A stretch of 40,419 bases of DNA from Chytriomyces cf. hyalinus JEL632 (taxonomy: Eukaryota > Chytridiomycota > Chytridiomycetes > Chytridiales > Chytriomycetaceae), in the NCBI GenBank assembly GCA_025435555.1, contig JAIWWG010000163.1, positions 1-40,419 on the forward strand. Direction: 5' to 3'. The notes beneath the pieces are model-generated. The model searched no databases. It saw nothing but the letters and a program-made list of their open reading frames with translations, and was not told the DNA's origin. Positions 19,794-31,277 of the stretch are shown here, in pieces (position 1 is the first letter of the stretch; every line of letters begins with the position of its first letter). Position numbers and translations under genes: made by a program.

Positions 19794-22390
19794 CTGGTGT
19801 AAAAACAAAAGATTTGCAGTTAGCCTTCAGAGCCAACTTTCCCCGCGACTCATACAGTCCTCAGAGACTCAATAAATGATACATCCAGTAATAAGCAGGT
19901 GTTGAGAATAAAGAGAGCCTATGCATCCAGCCACAGCAGCTACAGTCCATCACGCGTTCCAAACCCGCGTCGACTGAGCCCCAAACCACACAACATCACT
20001 GACGAAGACTCACATTTGCTTTTCTGTCGGACATCTGGTCGTTTTTGTTCGCTGTGCTGTTGTATGCAGTTCGCTTTTGTTTTTTGGATAAGAAAAAAAA
20101 GTACGAAACAAACGTTACCATCGAGAATCAAGACCGACGAGTTTTCACACTGAAACAAACCCATCTACCTCGAGCATGTGCACAACTGGACGGGCTGCGG
20201 CTGAGTCGGACGAGTCGGGGGCGAAATCTGCATGAGAGCCAAGCGAGGTAAAATTGTGTGGAGCACTTCTTTGTTGATGGAGGTTTGAACGATGTCTAAT
20301 CCAGCGTTTGAATACAGCTGCTTTACTCGGCACCCGGGGTCCAGTCGCTTTCGTGGGTTTCGCTGTGTCCGAAGGTCTGCGTCACAATCGAATTCGTCCG
20401 AATCACCCACTCTGCAAGTCCGTTTTACGCAAACCTGGCCAGCGTGTGAATTCCAGCAAAGAGTTTGGTACGAATATACCCTCGCTGAATCGAAGAGAAT
20501 GCTGACGTTGAGTGTATTCGCAGACGTCTGTCCCAGTGCGCCCGCGATGCAATTTCGAAAAAAGGAGCGCGTTTCGATTTAGGACGGTAGAGTTTTTCAC
20601 GCAAACATGACCAACGTGCGAAAGCCAGCAGAGAGTTTGGCACGAAGATGCCCTCGTTGAATTGGAGAGAATGCTGACATTTGTTGAGTGTATTTTCAGT
20701 CGCGGTCCAAGAACACCCGTGGATTCAATTTCGAAATAGGTGCGCGTTTCGAATTAAGACGGTAGAGCAGGTGAGATACATCTTTTGCAACCCAGGAAGC
20801 AGTGAACTAAGGCAGGCAGTGTCAGCGCAACCAACTGGGATCCATTCACGCAAAACGACAGGACGGCAATGTTCGCTTTATTTCCTTCTCTTCGTTGCCA
20901 TCTACGGCTCTGAATAGGAAACATCTGTCAAATCGGTTGTTTGGGTGGTTCTTCAAAGTAAGTTCCACAGTGAACATAAAAATGTGCGTCTTAACTCACC
21001 TGAAGAAAACAGGGTTGGCCCTCAAACAGTGCATTGAAAGCAGTGAACAGCCACACGCCAAAGTTCGAAAACTGAGGTGTTTTGCGCGGATGTTGTTGCG
21101 ACGTTCCCACGCTTCAAGGTACTTTTTATTGTTTCCATCACAATGGACACAGACAAAAAAAGTGCTGACCAACTGCATTATAATCCAATGGGTTAGCAAA
21201 GGGAAAGCTTGGCTTTGGGATGCACGCCATTTTATTGACTCCACTGGACTCATTTAAATTGTGCAGGTTATCTGGAAGCGAATCCGCCACAAACCGGCTC
21301 AATCAACCCGTCATTTTTCCGCCTTCTGGTTCCAGCTTTCATCTGGCGCTGCTTTGTCTTGACCAAAGAGATATTGGACGTCTTCAGTCAAATCAAAGTT
21401 GCAAATCGCTGGATTCTTCATCCAAACGTTCTGAAGCTCAAAAAATCGCACATGGAAATTTTGAGTTCATTCCTTCTCAAGTATTTTTCTGTTCATGCAA
21501 CGGCCACTCAAATGGTCCTGGGAAAATGACGCACCATCGATGTTTGGAATGCTGTTGTCTCATAAGTTCTGGATGCATGAAAAATGAGTTGAGTGCAGCT
21601 TGCTAATTTCAGTTTTGGTTGGACCTCTGGTTTTTCTGATTCACACACAGTTTTTGATGCCGCCGTCGCCCAATCAGGAAATGAAGGTCCGAACCAAGAT
21701 GCTCCTGAGTTGGATTCAGACGACTTCGTGAACGAAATTTCGCTGGGCCTGGTGTCCAGGTAGTCTCTGCCCGCATGTCTAAAATGATTCTGAGCCTGTG
21801 CGAGAACTTTCGCCAGTAAGGTGAGTTTGTCTTTGGGAGTTTTCCCCCCATTTACGGCAGTCTATCATTTATTCAGCTGCAAGAGATCAAACTTCAAGGC
21901 GGCGCCTCCATTTCGGAACGTGAGTTGTTGGTATCGCTCCGTCTCATGGATGCTACTTAAACTCACACATCTCTTTTATTCCGTGGCCCGAAAACAGCCC
22001 CCGTATCAATTCACGCACTACTTGGACTGTCCAAAGTCGAGTCAGCACACTGCGAACGTTAGTCCACGGTGTGACAGATGGTTGCGTGAAGTCTTAGAAA
22101 ATGGGAGAATCTTCTCGATTTGTTTGCTCAATTTCATGCAGGATACTGATATAAAATGACGCCCATGGCTGTGTTGACTGGCAAATCATTGACGGCGGCA
22201 CAAAATACAAAAACCGATTCGTAAAACACTGCACACGCCATTCAACTCCACATCAGTCATCGCGAATCTATACGTGGAAGAAGTCAAATTTGCTGCGACT
22301 TGTCAAGCTGTTTGCTCACATCTGTGCCATCCAAACAAAAACAGCGAACTGCTCTCTGCATTCCCAATCCGTCCTGTTGACTTCGACACC
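19794..22390. other. Unit interior without an intact gene (right)
   Basis: The equivalent of 10.06-12.6 kb. ORFs here are short and mostly not kept in the left unit. The NNKKYLEAWER frame is retained near 21130-21090 on the minus strand, and QPCFLQ precedes a GTGAGTT donor near 21000. No complete gene can be supported. Confidence 0.4.
20420..20770. repeat. Tandem duplication of about 175 bases
   Basis: Block 1 (about 20425-20596) and block 2 (about 20597-20770) share in order 'cacgcaaac'-like starts, 'gagagaatgctgac', 'gagtgtatt', 'caatttcgaaa', 'gcgcgtttcga' and 'gacggtagag'. The left unit has one such block (about 10690-10855), so the extra copy arose after the units separated. Confidence 0.65.
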
Positions 22391-22398
22391 CATATGGA

Positions 22399-22614
22399 CT
22401 ATATCCAGTGTCTTCTGAATGTCTGAGCCCGCTCTGATTCTTGTGTTTTGACTGTTGTGTCATTGCGCAGCATCGAGGTTGGTTGCTCCCAAACAGGTGG
22501 AGGATGGCTTGGGTGCTCTCGGAGGACCTGACGGAACAGATTGCGCAGCGTATCCAGGCTTGGATCTGAACAGACCAAGTTGGGTGATCTCGCACCGTTC
22601 CGCATCCCAATCAA
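22399..22614 (-). pseudogene. Conserved reading-frame block, right unit
   Basis: Counterpart of 12677-12883, with ARSPNLVCSDPSLDTLRN, LREHPSHPPPVWEQ and NDTTVKTQESER. The splice donor present in the left copy is changed to gatata here. A TDWECREQFAV peptide follows. It is probably a remnant of the same unknown gene. Confidence 0.4.
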
Positions 22615-23049
22615 AACAAATTTTCACAAACAAGGTTGAGTCAACAGAAATTTTCCGTTTCAGGATTTACCAAGGCTCCAAAAAATGGGATTCACACGCT
22701 GTTGAACATCCGTCAACCAGTTATTTTGACAAGGTTCTTACATCTTTAATTTTCTTTATAATTTTTCCTTTCTTTCACTGACCACGTTCCAGGTGCGACC
22801 CAACTCAAACAATGAAATCGCGGTGTGACTGGTACTGGATTGACTGGAATAATTGCTCAACCTGCAAAAGCGCAATGAACACCTCCATATCCTCATGGAT
22901 TCGACAGTTATGGCCATATTGAGTATAGTAGCACATGCAAGCTTGGAGGTTATGTGGCAGCTGTATCTGGTTAAATAGCACCACAGGAGAAGGGACAGTT
23001 GCTGTGGATTCAGCAGAGCAGTGATGAAGAATGAGACTGAGTTCTGCGG

Positions 23050-23489
23050 AGGAATCGTTGGAATGTTGAATCAGAATAAAAAAACAGAATGCTCATTGGG
23101 CCTCACAATACTAATTGGCACGCTGTGGCAATATTTTATTCGCAGGACCCAAGATCAACGAGCTTGCGCGATTTTTTCGAAGATGTACGGGAAAAAAATT
23201 GGGATTTTCGGATTTAAAGCGCTTTTTTACCATGTTTAAACTCTGACCTTAATCTGAAGAAAGTTTTGTCAAAAAGAATTGTCAGTAACACAGCGCTCTG
23301 CATCTGAGACCACTGCTACACTGACACAAGATCCGCACGCACGCACAAACCATCTTACAAAAGGTGCCGACTGTTTTCTGTTGTGTCTTTGACTCTTGGC
23401 TTTGTGATTGCTGACTCGATCAACACTTGTCAGCAGGAATTTTCGCCCGCGCCTCCTGCAACTTCCAAACCTAAAACAACTTTAAAAAC
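23050..23489. other. Unit edge and putative promoter of the coiled-coil gene
   Basis: The last match to the left unit ends here. I see no gene in this stretch. The 23.25-23.49 kb part probably contains the promoter and 5' leader of the next gene; no clear TATA box was found. Confidence 0.35.
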
Positions 23490-25288
23490 ATGAGCTTCAA
23501 AGTTGCTAAAGAGCACCTCCGAAACTACCAACGCCAAGTGCGAGAGCTGGCTTGCCAAAAAAAGGAATTGGAATCGAAGCGTTTCAAACTGGAACAAATT
23601 GAACGCCAACAGGCCGAAAGGGAGCTTGTGCTGCAAAGCATGGCCAAAGAATTGGAGAAAAAGCAGCGTGAGCAAGAGAAAACCGCTCTGCAGCAGTACG
23701 AGGTTGAAGTTCGGCAGCGTGAGATGGAACGCCGACAAACTAAGACGGCGGCCAAGCAGTTCCGCATCGCTGGCATACAAAAAAAAGGTCGTCGCTTGTG
23801 TTTTAGGGCCAGGTCCGCTGAGTTGCAGCCACTCCTCCCAGTCGGCCCAAATATTGTCTTGGATGAGGTATTTATCGTCAACCAACATGGCTATTGTCAT
23901 TGCAAACGGTGTTCCTCCATCCCACCAGGTCTCCGAAAGCGATCAGATCAGCTCAGGGACATTGATCGATTCCAGCGGGACAGAGGACATATTGACGCCT
24001 GCCTCTGATGCCCCTGTTGCTGCTGTTCCTGCCACTGCCGCAGGTAAGATACGCAATTTGAGAGAGACATACATCCAGCAATAATTATATTCCATATCAA
24101 CCGCACTGCCAAAGAAGTTGACAATGCTTCCAGTTCATTTCCTGGCACGAAGACTGGGTCACTTCCAGGCGCGCTCATCACACTCAAAGAAGGTTACAGA
24201 AAGGCAATTGCAGTCTGCCATCTGGTTGGATTGAAACTGAACGTGTTTGGAAAGGTGTGGACATTGCCAGTTTGAAGTTTTTGAGCAACTGAAACGCGTG
24301 TATTTTAGACACCACGCTCAGTCGACAGCTTTTATCCAGGGGAAGCAGCAGGTCAGTCACCCATTTACCCGAGAGAGCTGACTGAGGAAGAGACTGTTGC
24401 ATGGGACGCTGTGATGGCGCTATGCAACAGGTTGATTTGTTTTGGTTTGCCAGTTCTATTTTAGTTAACATTGATCAATCAATAGTCTCGATTTCACAAC
24501 CATATCCAGACTCAGCCACGATAAGGCGGCTATTTTTGAGCATGTGGACCCGGAAATTTTGAATGATATTGACCACTGCATCAGGTTTCTTATGGGGCAG
24601 TCAGATAAACGTTAGTGCAATTTCACTCGTCATACATCAAGCTCATCTTCTTAACTTTTTGTCTTTTGGATTCCTTTAGAATTTAAATCCGCGCTGCAGT
24701 GGTTTCGGGTGCCGCCACCTCCAGCTGACCTCCAACGTCTGACAGCTCAGGGTTTTGAAGTGTACGCGACAGAAGCAACCAAAAGAGGTCAAGTTTTGGC
24801 GCCGAACCTGGTTGCGACTTTCCTCAAGCGGCTGTTACAGAAAGTGCAAGCTGGTGTAATCACACCAGGCATGCAAGCAGCCATTGCTGAGATGAAGCCA
24901 TCTGAAACACATGGTAATGAAGCCTACTTCTTGCTCCTGTAAAGGTTGAGTTTAAACGTTCTCTCCAGCCACTACCATTGCGCAGCTGCTGAGGCTGAAC
25001 GCTGGTCGGCACCATATTGTTCACGTCATGGCGCGTTTGGCAAGCATGATACTGGAAGGGGACGCTACGCTGTCAACTGAGCTGGCAGTTGTGATGCCCC
25101 TCACAAATTTGGGCATCAGCGATGCATTTGCTGAAGTAATGGCCAAAAAGGCCATGCAAGTTCAGGCATGCGGAAATGCTGAACGTGATGCGAGGGACGC
25201 AGCGGTTATAAAAGAAATGACGGAGGGCCTGACGAAGTGGAATGAAGTTGTTGGGTGGATGTACTTGCACCCAGAACTGCTCGTTTAA
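23490..25288 (+). CDS. Coiled-coil protein of unknown function, seven exons
   Basis: Exons 23490-23867, 23929-24043, 24115-24254, 24309-24430, 24486-24610, 24680-24913 and 24969-25288 join in frame through GT-AG introns and give about 477 residues. Residues 1 to about 100 are a long charged helix (QKKELESKRFKLEQIERQQ, ELEKKQREQEKTALQQYE), expected to form a coiled coil. Residues about 125-175 are Ser/Thr/Ala-rich and likely disordered. The remainder is helical and globular, with TEEETVAWDAVMALCN, HVDPEILNDIDHCIRFLMG and ALQWFRVPPPPADLQRL. No signal peptide or membrane segment was seen. The start is the first Met of the open frame. I do not recognise the family, so no function is claimed. It is the first gene right of the duplicated region and is not part of the duplicated units. 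Confidence 0.75.
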
Positions 25289-25699
25289 TCCCGCCTACCC
25301 AGTCAATTCGTCATCCCTCTTTTTATACGCGTTTTTTATTTCTCCTATTTTCAAATATTCAAAACCAACCCGTGCACCTTGATGGTGTATCTCAGTTCCA
25401 TCTCATCACGCAGCCCGTTTGCTATTTTCATTTTTTATTTCCTGCCGCCTGGAGCATATGTCACCGCCAGCATTCTAGCCTGTTGCATACTTCTTGTCGC
25501 AGCGTCAATGTCGTGCCAGTCAGGATGATGGTCTGATTTTTCTTTCTCGGTATTACTGGACATGGGATCTTGACTATATCTCAGCATTCTCTCATGAGTC
25601 CGGAGGATGAAGAATAAAAAAGTTTCCGTAAACAAGACACACAAAAAGGTCTTTATGGAAAGGTTTCCCCGTTACTTTCCAAATCACCGACTCATCATA
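25289..25699. other. Intergenic 3' region
   Basis: T-rich sequence after the coiled-coil gene, probably holding the 3' ends of two converging transcripts. A TTTTATTCTT stretch near 25615 would supply an AATAAA on the minus strand. No gene was seen. Confidence 0.4.
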
Positions 25700-26800
25700 T
25701 CATACTTTGACTCCCTCCCGGAAGGTATCCCAGAACACACTGCACCAGTCGTTCAAAGGTAATACAAAGGCAGCACACACCTTGTCCAGCCGGGGTTCTT
25801 TGACATTTTCTTTCCCACTCTGCTGCGATGTATCAAGAAATTGGGCGGCGGGAGCTTTTGAAACTAGGCGTCACTTGAGGCGTGGAGGAGGACAAACAAG
25901 TTCAAGGGGTGACTCAACGCGACTTTTTGAAGCAGAATGCACTGAATTTGGAGCTTCCAATGACGCGGAATGGGGAATGTACCATATTGAACGTTTATCA
26001 GAATTTCCGGTTCTTGTTTGCGCGCGGAGTTTGCGCGTGTGCGCGCTTCTTTAATAGAAATCTCGCGCTGCTTTTCATTAATACCGGCGTCGCCCTTAAC
26101 CCCAAATAGGCACTTGCGATGCTCTTGCAGATTAGTGACTTTTGTCGGGCCATACTGGAACTGATAAGTGAAACCGTCGGAGAATTTCGACCAAGCGACA
26201 AACAAGGACTGGGTCCCCGACAAGAAAAAAAGATGCCAAAACAAAGAAAGATGCCCAAAACAACCAACTCCCCACTCGCCTTTCCCTCACAATCCAAGCA
26301 AAACCACGCGCCACCACCTTCTGTGAGCTGTAAGTGTATGTCAAGTTTACAAGTTCCAACCTCATCGTCTTTGTGGTTGTGTTGGAACAGGAAAGAACGC
26401 ACTTTGCGAATGAATCTGGGATCCTGATGAAACAACGCAATTGGTGTCAGCATTCTGAGCAGCTTCGGCGTTTTTGTATCCTTTTAAAGAATGGGTGATG
26501 TTGAGTATTGGGATTGCATTGAACAAAGTCTGGAGTTTCAGGTGCGCCATCACAACCTGATCCGCATCTGCGCTGCTCTGGCTACCACCCGCGTTGCTCT
26601 GATGATGGAGTCAGTCTCTGTGTGTGCCGTGACTCCAATGTACCAACCAATGGAAGCGAGTGGCAAGGAGAAAATTATTTCTCGATTTCGGCGCAGGAGC
26701 CTTGGCAAGATAAGACACTGGATAAAGATCGACGGCAACTTCGAAACGGCAGCGTTGGACAGACCCAAGAAGTTACGAGAAGAAAGTTTAGCAGATGCCA
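25700..26800 (-). CDS. Unidentified multi-exon gene (model incomplete)
   Basis: Several minus-strand stretches look coding and are separated by GT-AG intron-like sequence. In transcript order they are FLGLSNAAVSKLPSIFIQ with LPLASIGWYIGVTAHTE and IIRATRVVARAAQMRI (26800-26550), FHQDPRFIRKVRSFLFQ (about 26440-26375), LTEGGGAWFCLDCEGKASGE (about 26320-26260), and SLFVAWSKFSDGFTYQFQYG (about 26210-26150). The last is RLDKVCAAFVLPLNDWCSVF, ending FREGVKV with a stop at 25700. The first part is hydrophobic and may be a membrane or targeting segment. I could not join all exons with certainty and do not recognise the family. Decay cannot be excluded. Confidence 0.4.
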
Positions 26801-28130
26801 TGATGAAGTGACGGATGTCGTAATTTGCTGCTTGGTTGAAGAGGTTGGTGAAGCGCCAGCAATTTCAACGATGCTCAAGGTTGCAGCTTGGCAAGTTCCT
26901 TGAATCAGGAGATGAGCATGCTGATGATTCGGTCAAGCAGTCATCGCTCGCTCGGCCCAGTGGCGCAGTAAAATGGTCCCAACAGCTTTCAGATCCCTGT
27001 TCAAACAAAACAAAAACAAATTTGAAATGCCAGCCACAACGGGACAACACAAAGACCGTCCTGCAGGGCGTAGGATGACGCTAAAGCCAACCATCTGATG
27101 CACTCGACTTGTCCAAGCATGACCATTCACCCGCACGAAATTCCAGGAAAGCACCGATGAACAACACCGAAAAGATCAGCAAAAAGAAATAACTACAATG
27201 GACTCACAACCGCACATTGCCGATCAAGCCCCTCCTCATTGTTATATTCGATAATGGCAGGGGCTTATCCTGGGACGAGGAGGAAAGTGAGTTGAGATGG
27301 GTTGTCAAACTCTTCAAAACTCAAACTGACTGAAGCTGAAACAGGATGCCAATGCGACGCAAGACTAGATAAAAGATCCATTGATGTGCGTGCTAAGATT
27401 CGAATGAAGGAACATCGCTCCTTGTGGAAAATAGATTTTGCTGAACTTTCAACGGCTGATCGGACAGCACAAACACAATAAACAGCCCGAATCATTGCCG
27501 CATACGTGAGATCGAAGAGTTGGAGCGAATAACTAACGTGCGAGACGGTATTTTTCATCCAGCATGCTTCAAGCCATTGACATCCACAATATCGGAGCAT
27601 TGGGGTTTTCAGCATCAATTGAATCTGAGGACACGTCGAAACAATGATCGCTGGAATTGAGCATCTATGCCGAGCAACAACGATTGGTCCTGTATTGTCT
27701 GAACGTCTGCATCAAACTCTGATGTCAAACTCTCCAACACCGCGGCCCGCCGATATTGAGCATTTGTTCAATGTTGATGTCCGTTCGTATGGGTCTGAGG
27801 ACGAAATTCCGCGAATATTTTGTTCTGGGTGTTTCTTGAGCTGAGCCACTGAAGGAAAAACAAAAACAATCGCTCATGGGATCTGCCGCCGATACAGCAT
27901 TAAATTGGATGGAGTTTTTCGATGTACTGATTATGACGCCAAGTCGAGCGAGGAGAGAAGGAGGAACTGTGACTGATTCTGAAACTGCAAACGAGGATTA
28001 GCAGAACACCCAACAAATCGAATTCTGATTGCCGATACCGTGTCACAGCCATGCATGCGGCGTTGAATTCATCCCACTGCGAGCAGCTGTCCCGCCTCTT
28101 CTGTTCGGACAAAGGGACGCCATTTCGACT
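26801..28130. other. Stretch without a supportable gene
   Basis: ORFs are short and overlap on both strands. On the plus strand near 27570-27830 two loosely similar peptides occur, one with IHNIGALGF...ESED and one with IEHLFNVDVRSYGSED, hinting at a decayed repeat-containing coding region. Nothing else can be named. Confidence 0.35.
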
Positions 28131-28138
28131 TATAAAAG
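28131..28138 (+). promoter_or_regulatory. TATA-like box
   Basis: TATAAAAG, 24 bases before the ATG at 28163. If used, transcription would begin very close to or at the start codon. Confidence 0.4.
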
Positions 28139-28162
28139 TTAAAAATATACGAATACGCCAAC

Positions 28163-30200
28163 ATGCAAATGCTCCCACACTCAGACCAATACTCGCTCGA
28201 TTCATGGACTTACGTCCCGTTGATGGATCATCTTGTAAGCCTCCCATTCACTTCTCTCCCGTCCCCATCAATCGCACTTCCGACTCATGTCCATATCAAA
28301 CTGCTTTCAACGCGTTTGTTTTTGTTTATCCTCGCCCCTTCTGAGTGTGACACCCGTTATGGATCTCTGCAGCCCTTGTATATTCTCCTCAGTTTCGATT
28401 TGCCATTCCCCGCATTCTTCTGTTTGTTTATCGCGCGTTTTTGTTTGTTGATGTTCTTTTCTCAACCAGATTAAACTCGTGCTGATGCTATGCATCCTTG
28501 CGGTGCTCCTTTTTTGGCTCATGCATGGTCTCGCTCAATTTGATGAGGTGAACACATCGTTTCCAGAGACGGCATGATGCTGACACTTCCACATAGACTT
28601 CTTTCCAGTGCTTGTTGGCAAAGACAAACAGTTCGAAAGATGATTCAATTCACGCCATTGACAACACCAAGGTCTCCTTTATCCCGCTGCAGCAAACAAA
28701 CTCCGAGAACATCATCGCCACCAACAACATCAATGTCAACAACATCAACAACATCAACACCAGCGACAACAACACACACAACACCAAGGTGTGTCATTTT
28801 CCTTCCAAGGGTTTGTTTCGTGAGGCTGACTCTGATTCTTTTTCAAGGGAGTCTTGGACATGAAGCACATGGTATCGCATTTTTTATACTCTTTGAACAG
28901 TTTACTCTGCTAATGCACACACCATGCTCACGTTAAATCCTAGGCTCATCCCTCAGACCGTGTGTTTTGTGTCCAGCTCCCGCCAACAAGATATAACAAT
29001 GAAATGAGCACTTTTACTGAAGAACAAGTAGTTCTTATCTCGTACACAGGCATCAATAGTCCACTCACTGCAGGCACAAATGCGCAAGAAACAATTACCA
29101 TCTAGGCTGTTGACTTGCTCGAACCTGAAGACATGAACTCCTGTGACTACAACTATAGCAATGACAGCAATAACAGCAGCAACAACCTCAACAACAACAT
29201 CACGCATGCAGTTACTACCGACCATCCCACCATCCCGGCCCTTAATACGCATGAAACTGAAAAGGCGGCCCCCGACAGCAAAAACTGCAACAACGACAGC
29301 AGCATCATTGACAACTCCAACGTGCTTCTACCCACATCACTCCCGACAAGTTGTGCCGCTCTACCCACCATAACTGGACATTCCCCACACATGCAACTCT
29401 TTCTCTCACTCCCACTACCTCGTGATGCCCCCCTGTACAGATGCAGCAAACCCAGGGACCGCATGATGATAACAAGCTCACGACCAGCGTGGCTTATAAC
29501 AAAGTATCAACTATCATCTCCCACTGTCCTGTCCTCCCTGGTCCAGCCGCATCAAGATCTTCAAAGAGTCCCTGCATTGGTGACGCAATCAGCAAGGCTT
29601 GACATGGTGCAAGCAGTTAGTAGTGGCGTGGGTGATGGTGCAGTTGGAGGGGTGATTGATGATGTGGACATAGATTCCACTCTTCCTGCAATGCCAACAG
29701 CAGCCCAGTTGGCTGACCATGATCGTGTTATTCAGCTGCAGGAGGCTTCTAAGAGGGCAGTGGGGGCTTTGGAGGTTTGCGACTGCGAGTTTGGGTGTGA
29801 CCTGCCAGCTATGCCAACAAAGGCGCAACTGGCACGCCTGGCACAACTGGAAGATGCCATCATCTCTCGTAAGGCAGAGATGTGGCCAACGGTGGGTTTG
29901 GAGATGGTGGAGGGGGTTTTCGTTGACGAGGCGCCGTTGGAGGTGATGGATGGAATCGTTGAGGTGCCTGCCGCAATGATGGCGGACTTCAACGACTGGT
30001 TCGATGAAAACGTTGGGGCTGGTGGCATTGGTGCCATGGACTGGGATTTTGTGAATGCTGTCTTTCAAGAGGTCCTTGGCGGGGATATTGCTGTGCCTGA
30101 TGCACAGCCAGTCATCGCCATCGAAGATCTGGAACTTGGCGAACCGGATTTGCCCGGACTGAATGTTTTTTTGGACGATCTTTTGGCAAACATGCCTTAG
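28163..30200 (+). CDS. Asn-rich single-pass membrane protein, six exons
   Basis: Exons 28163-28234, 28470-28547, 28597-28788, 28848-28871, 28944-29027 and 29106-30200 join in phase 0 throughout and give about 514 residues. Residues 25-43 are one hydrophobic segment (IKLVLMLCILAVLLFWLMH), so a membrane anchor is expected with a short N-terminal tail. Then follow Asn-rich stretches (NNINVNNINNIN near residue 95 and DSNNSSNNLNNN near residue 165). The C-terminal half has two repeats, DSTLPAMPTAAQLA and GCDLPAMPTKAQLA, and an acidic end (IEDLELGEPDLPG). The intron at 29028-29105 removes an in-frame stop at its end, so without splicing the protein would stop early. The family is unknown; a surface or endomembrane role is inference. 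The last exon alone is a 361-codon ORF. Confidence 0.65.
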
Positions 30201-30293
30201 TAGTTTTTGCTGTTGTTTCTCTTACTAATTATTAAACATATATCCTTTTTCTTTGGGATCGTTGTTATTGTGGTGTGTGTTCATGTTTCTTGT

Positions 30294-30749
30294 TTATTCG
30301 ATTTGGACGCGCTTTCCTTCAAACTCGCGTTTCCCCACATCCACTCTCAACACTCCATTTTCCATTTTGGCCTTCAAATCTGAAAGATCGGCATTTTTGG
30401 GCAAGGGGATACGCGCATCCACACTCCTTTCCCTCTTTCCGCGCGCACCGTCTGCGTCCAACTTCCCCTTCAAAATGACAACACTTTCGTGTTCATTGAC
30501 GCTGAGAAGAACATCTTCCTTGTTGAAGCCTGGTACATCGATTTCCAGACTCACGCGGCCGTTTGCAAGATTCGTGGACGTGACATCAGCGTTGCTGAAG
30601 TTTTCGAAACGATTGCGACGCGTTTCACGGTGACGTTTGCATGCGTCGTGGAGCCATCTTCGAACTGTTGGAGTCGCTTCTTCGGCAGAGGCGATGACAC
30701 TGCTATATTGTGACAAATTGCGAACTGTTAGTCTAATTGCATGTGGCAT
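30294..30749 (-). CDS. Small heat-shock protein (Hsp20/alpha-crystallin)
   Basis: Starting at the Met at 30749 (MPHAIRLTVRNLSQYSS) the protein is 151 residues. The alpha-crystallin domain is clear: VSLEIDVPGFNKEDVLLSVN, VVILKGKLD, a variable loop, IPLPKNADLSDLKAKMENGV and LRVDVGKREFEGKRVQIE. The GVLRV motif near the end is the family hallmark. Members are ATP-independent chaperones that hold unfolding proteins. The N-terminus is basic and serine-rich, which would allow mitochondrial import (inference). An alternative start by splicing to the ORF just upstream is discussed in the findings. The gene converges with the Asn-rich protein gene, with 93 bases between stops. Confidence 0.85.
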   Translation of the reverse strand: MPHAIRLTVRNLSQYSSVIASAEEATPTVRRWLHDACKRHRETRRNRFENFSNADVTSTNLANGRVSLEIDVPGFNKEDVLLSVNEHESVVILKGKLDADGARGKRERSVDARIPLPKNADLSDLKAKMENGVLRVDVGKREFEGKRVQIE

Positions 30750-30768
30750 TGTTACGATGAATAGGATC

Positions 30769-30906
30769 CTACCTTGCCGAATCCTCAATAGACATGGTTC
30801 TGTAATGGTTGAAGAAGTTGGACTGGCTTCCGTGGTAGGCCTTGTGAACCCAATCGATTGCGTAGGCGGTGATTCCGACCTTGACCATGAAACTGAAGAG
30901 ACCCAT
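30769..30906 (-). CDS. 45-residue ORF just upstream of Hsp20
   Basis: The frame MGLFSFMVKVGITAYAIDWV, then HKAYHGSQSNFFNHYRTMSI, ending EDSAR, stops at 30769, 19 bases before the Hsp20 ATG. The first 18 residues are hydrophobic enough for a membrane helix, which resembles small mitochondrial inner-membrane proteins in general style. The frame is open further upstream to 31050 (93 residues from the first Met), so the true start is uncertain. It may be a separate small gene, or an N-terminal exon of the Hsp20 gene, because a GTAGGA...ATTAG intron would join the two in frame. No family was recognised. Confidence 0.4.
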   Translation of the reverse strand: MGLFSFMVKVGITAYAIDWVHKAYHGSQSNFFNHYRTMSIEDSAR

Positions 30907-31277
30907 TTCTTTGTTTTGTGGTTTTTCGCAGGTGGTATGAGATGCTTGGTAAGCGTTTGATGCTGTTGAGGGTGCTGAGAAGGGGTCCCTTTTTATGAAA
31001 TTCAGGAACTTGGTCCATACGTGGTTGCTTATTGAGTTTCCGTGGGTCAATTAAAAAAAAGGCTTGATACCTTCCATGACGTGGGTGTGACAAATCAGCG
31101 CAGCATCGCTACTCATGACGACCAATTCCAATCCCCTCGCAACTCGACAGTCCAAACAGTTCGAACAGAGTTTAAATACGGTCGCATTTATTCGCAGCAG
31201 CAGCAGCTCAAACGCGACAGAAAAAACAGTTCGAGCTCGTATCAAAAGTCGTAATGCATCATATAGGCGGGTATCGA

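Larger units (their letters stand above)
17470..23050. repeat. Segmental duplication unit, right full copy
   Basis: This is the counterpart of 7.48-13.4 kb, in the same orientation. Near its right end 'gattc.acag.tatggcca' and 'ggttatgtggcagctgtatc' still match the left unit at 13.19-13.28 kb ('ggctattctgcagctgcacc'). Past about 23.05 kb no match remains. It carries the intact-looking copy of the repeat-protein gene. Confidence 0.8.

Noticed and set aside
28717-29210. AAC-rich tracts as a plain microsatellite
   Set aside because: They lie in frame in consistent exons of a larger gene and read as poly-Asn, so coding is the better reading.
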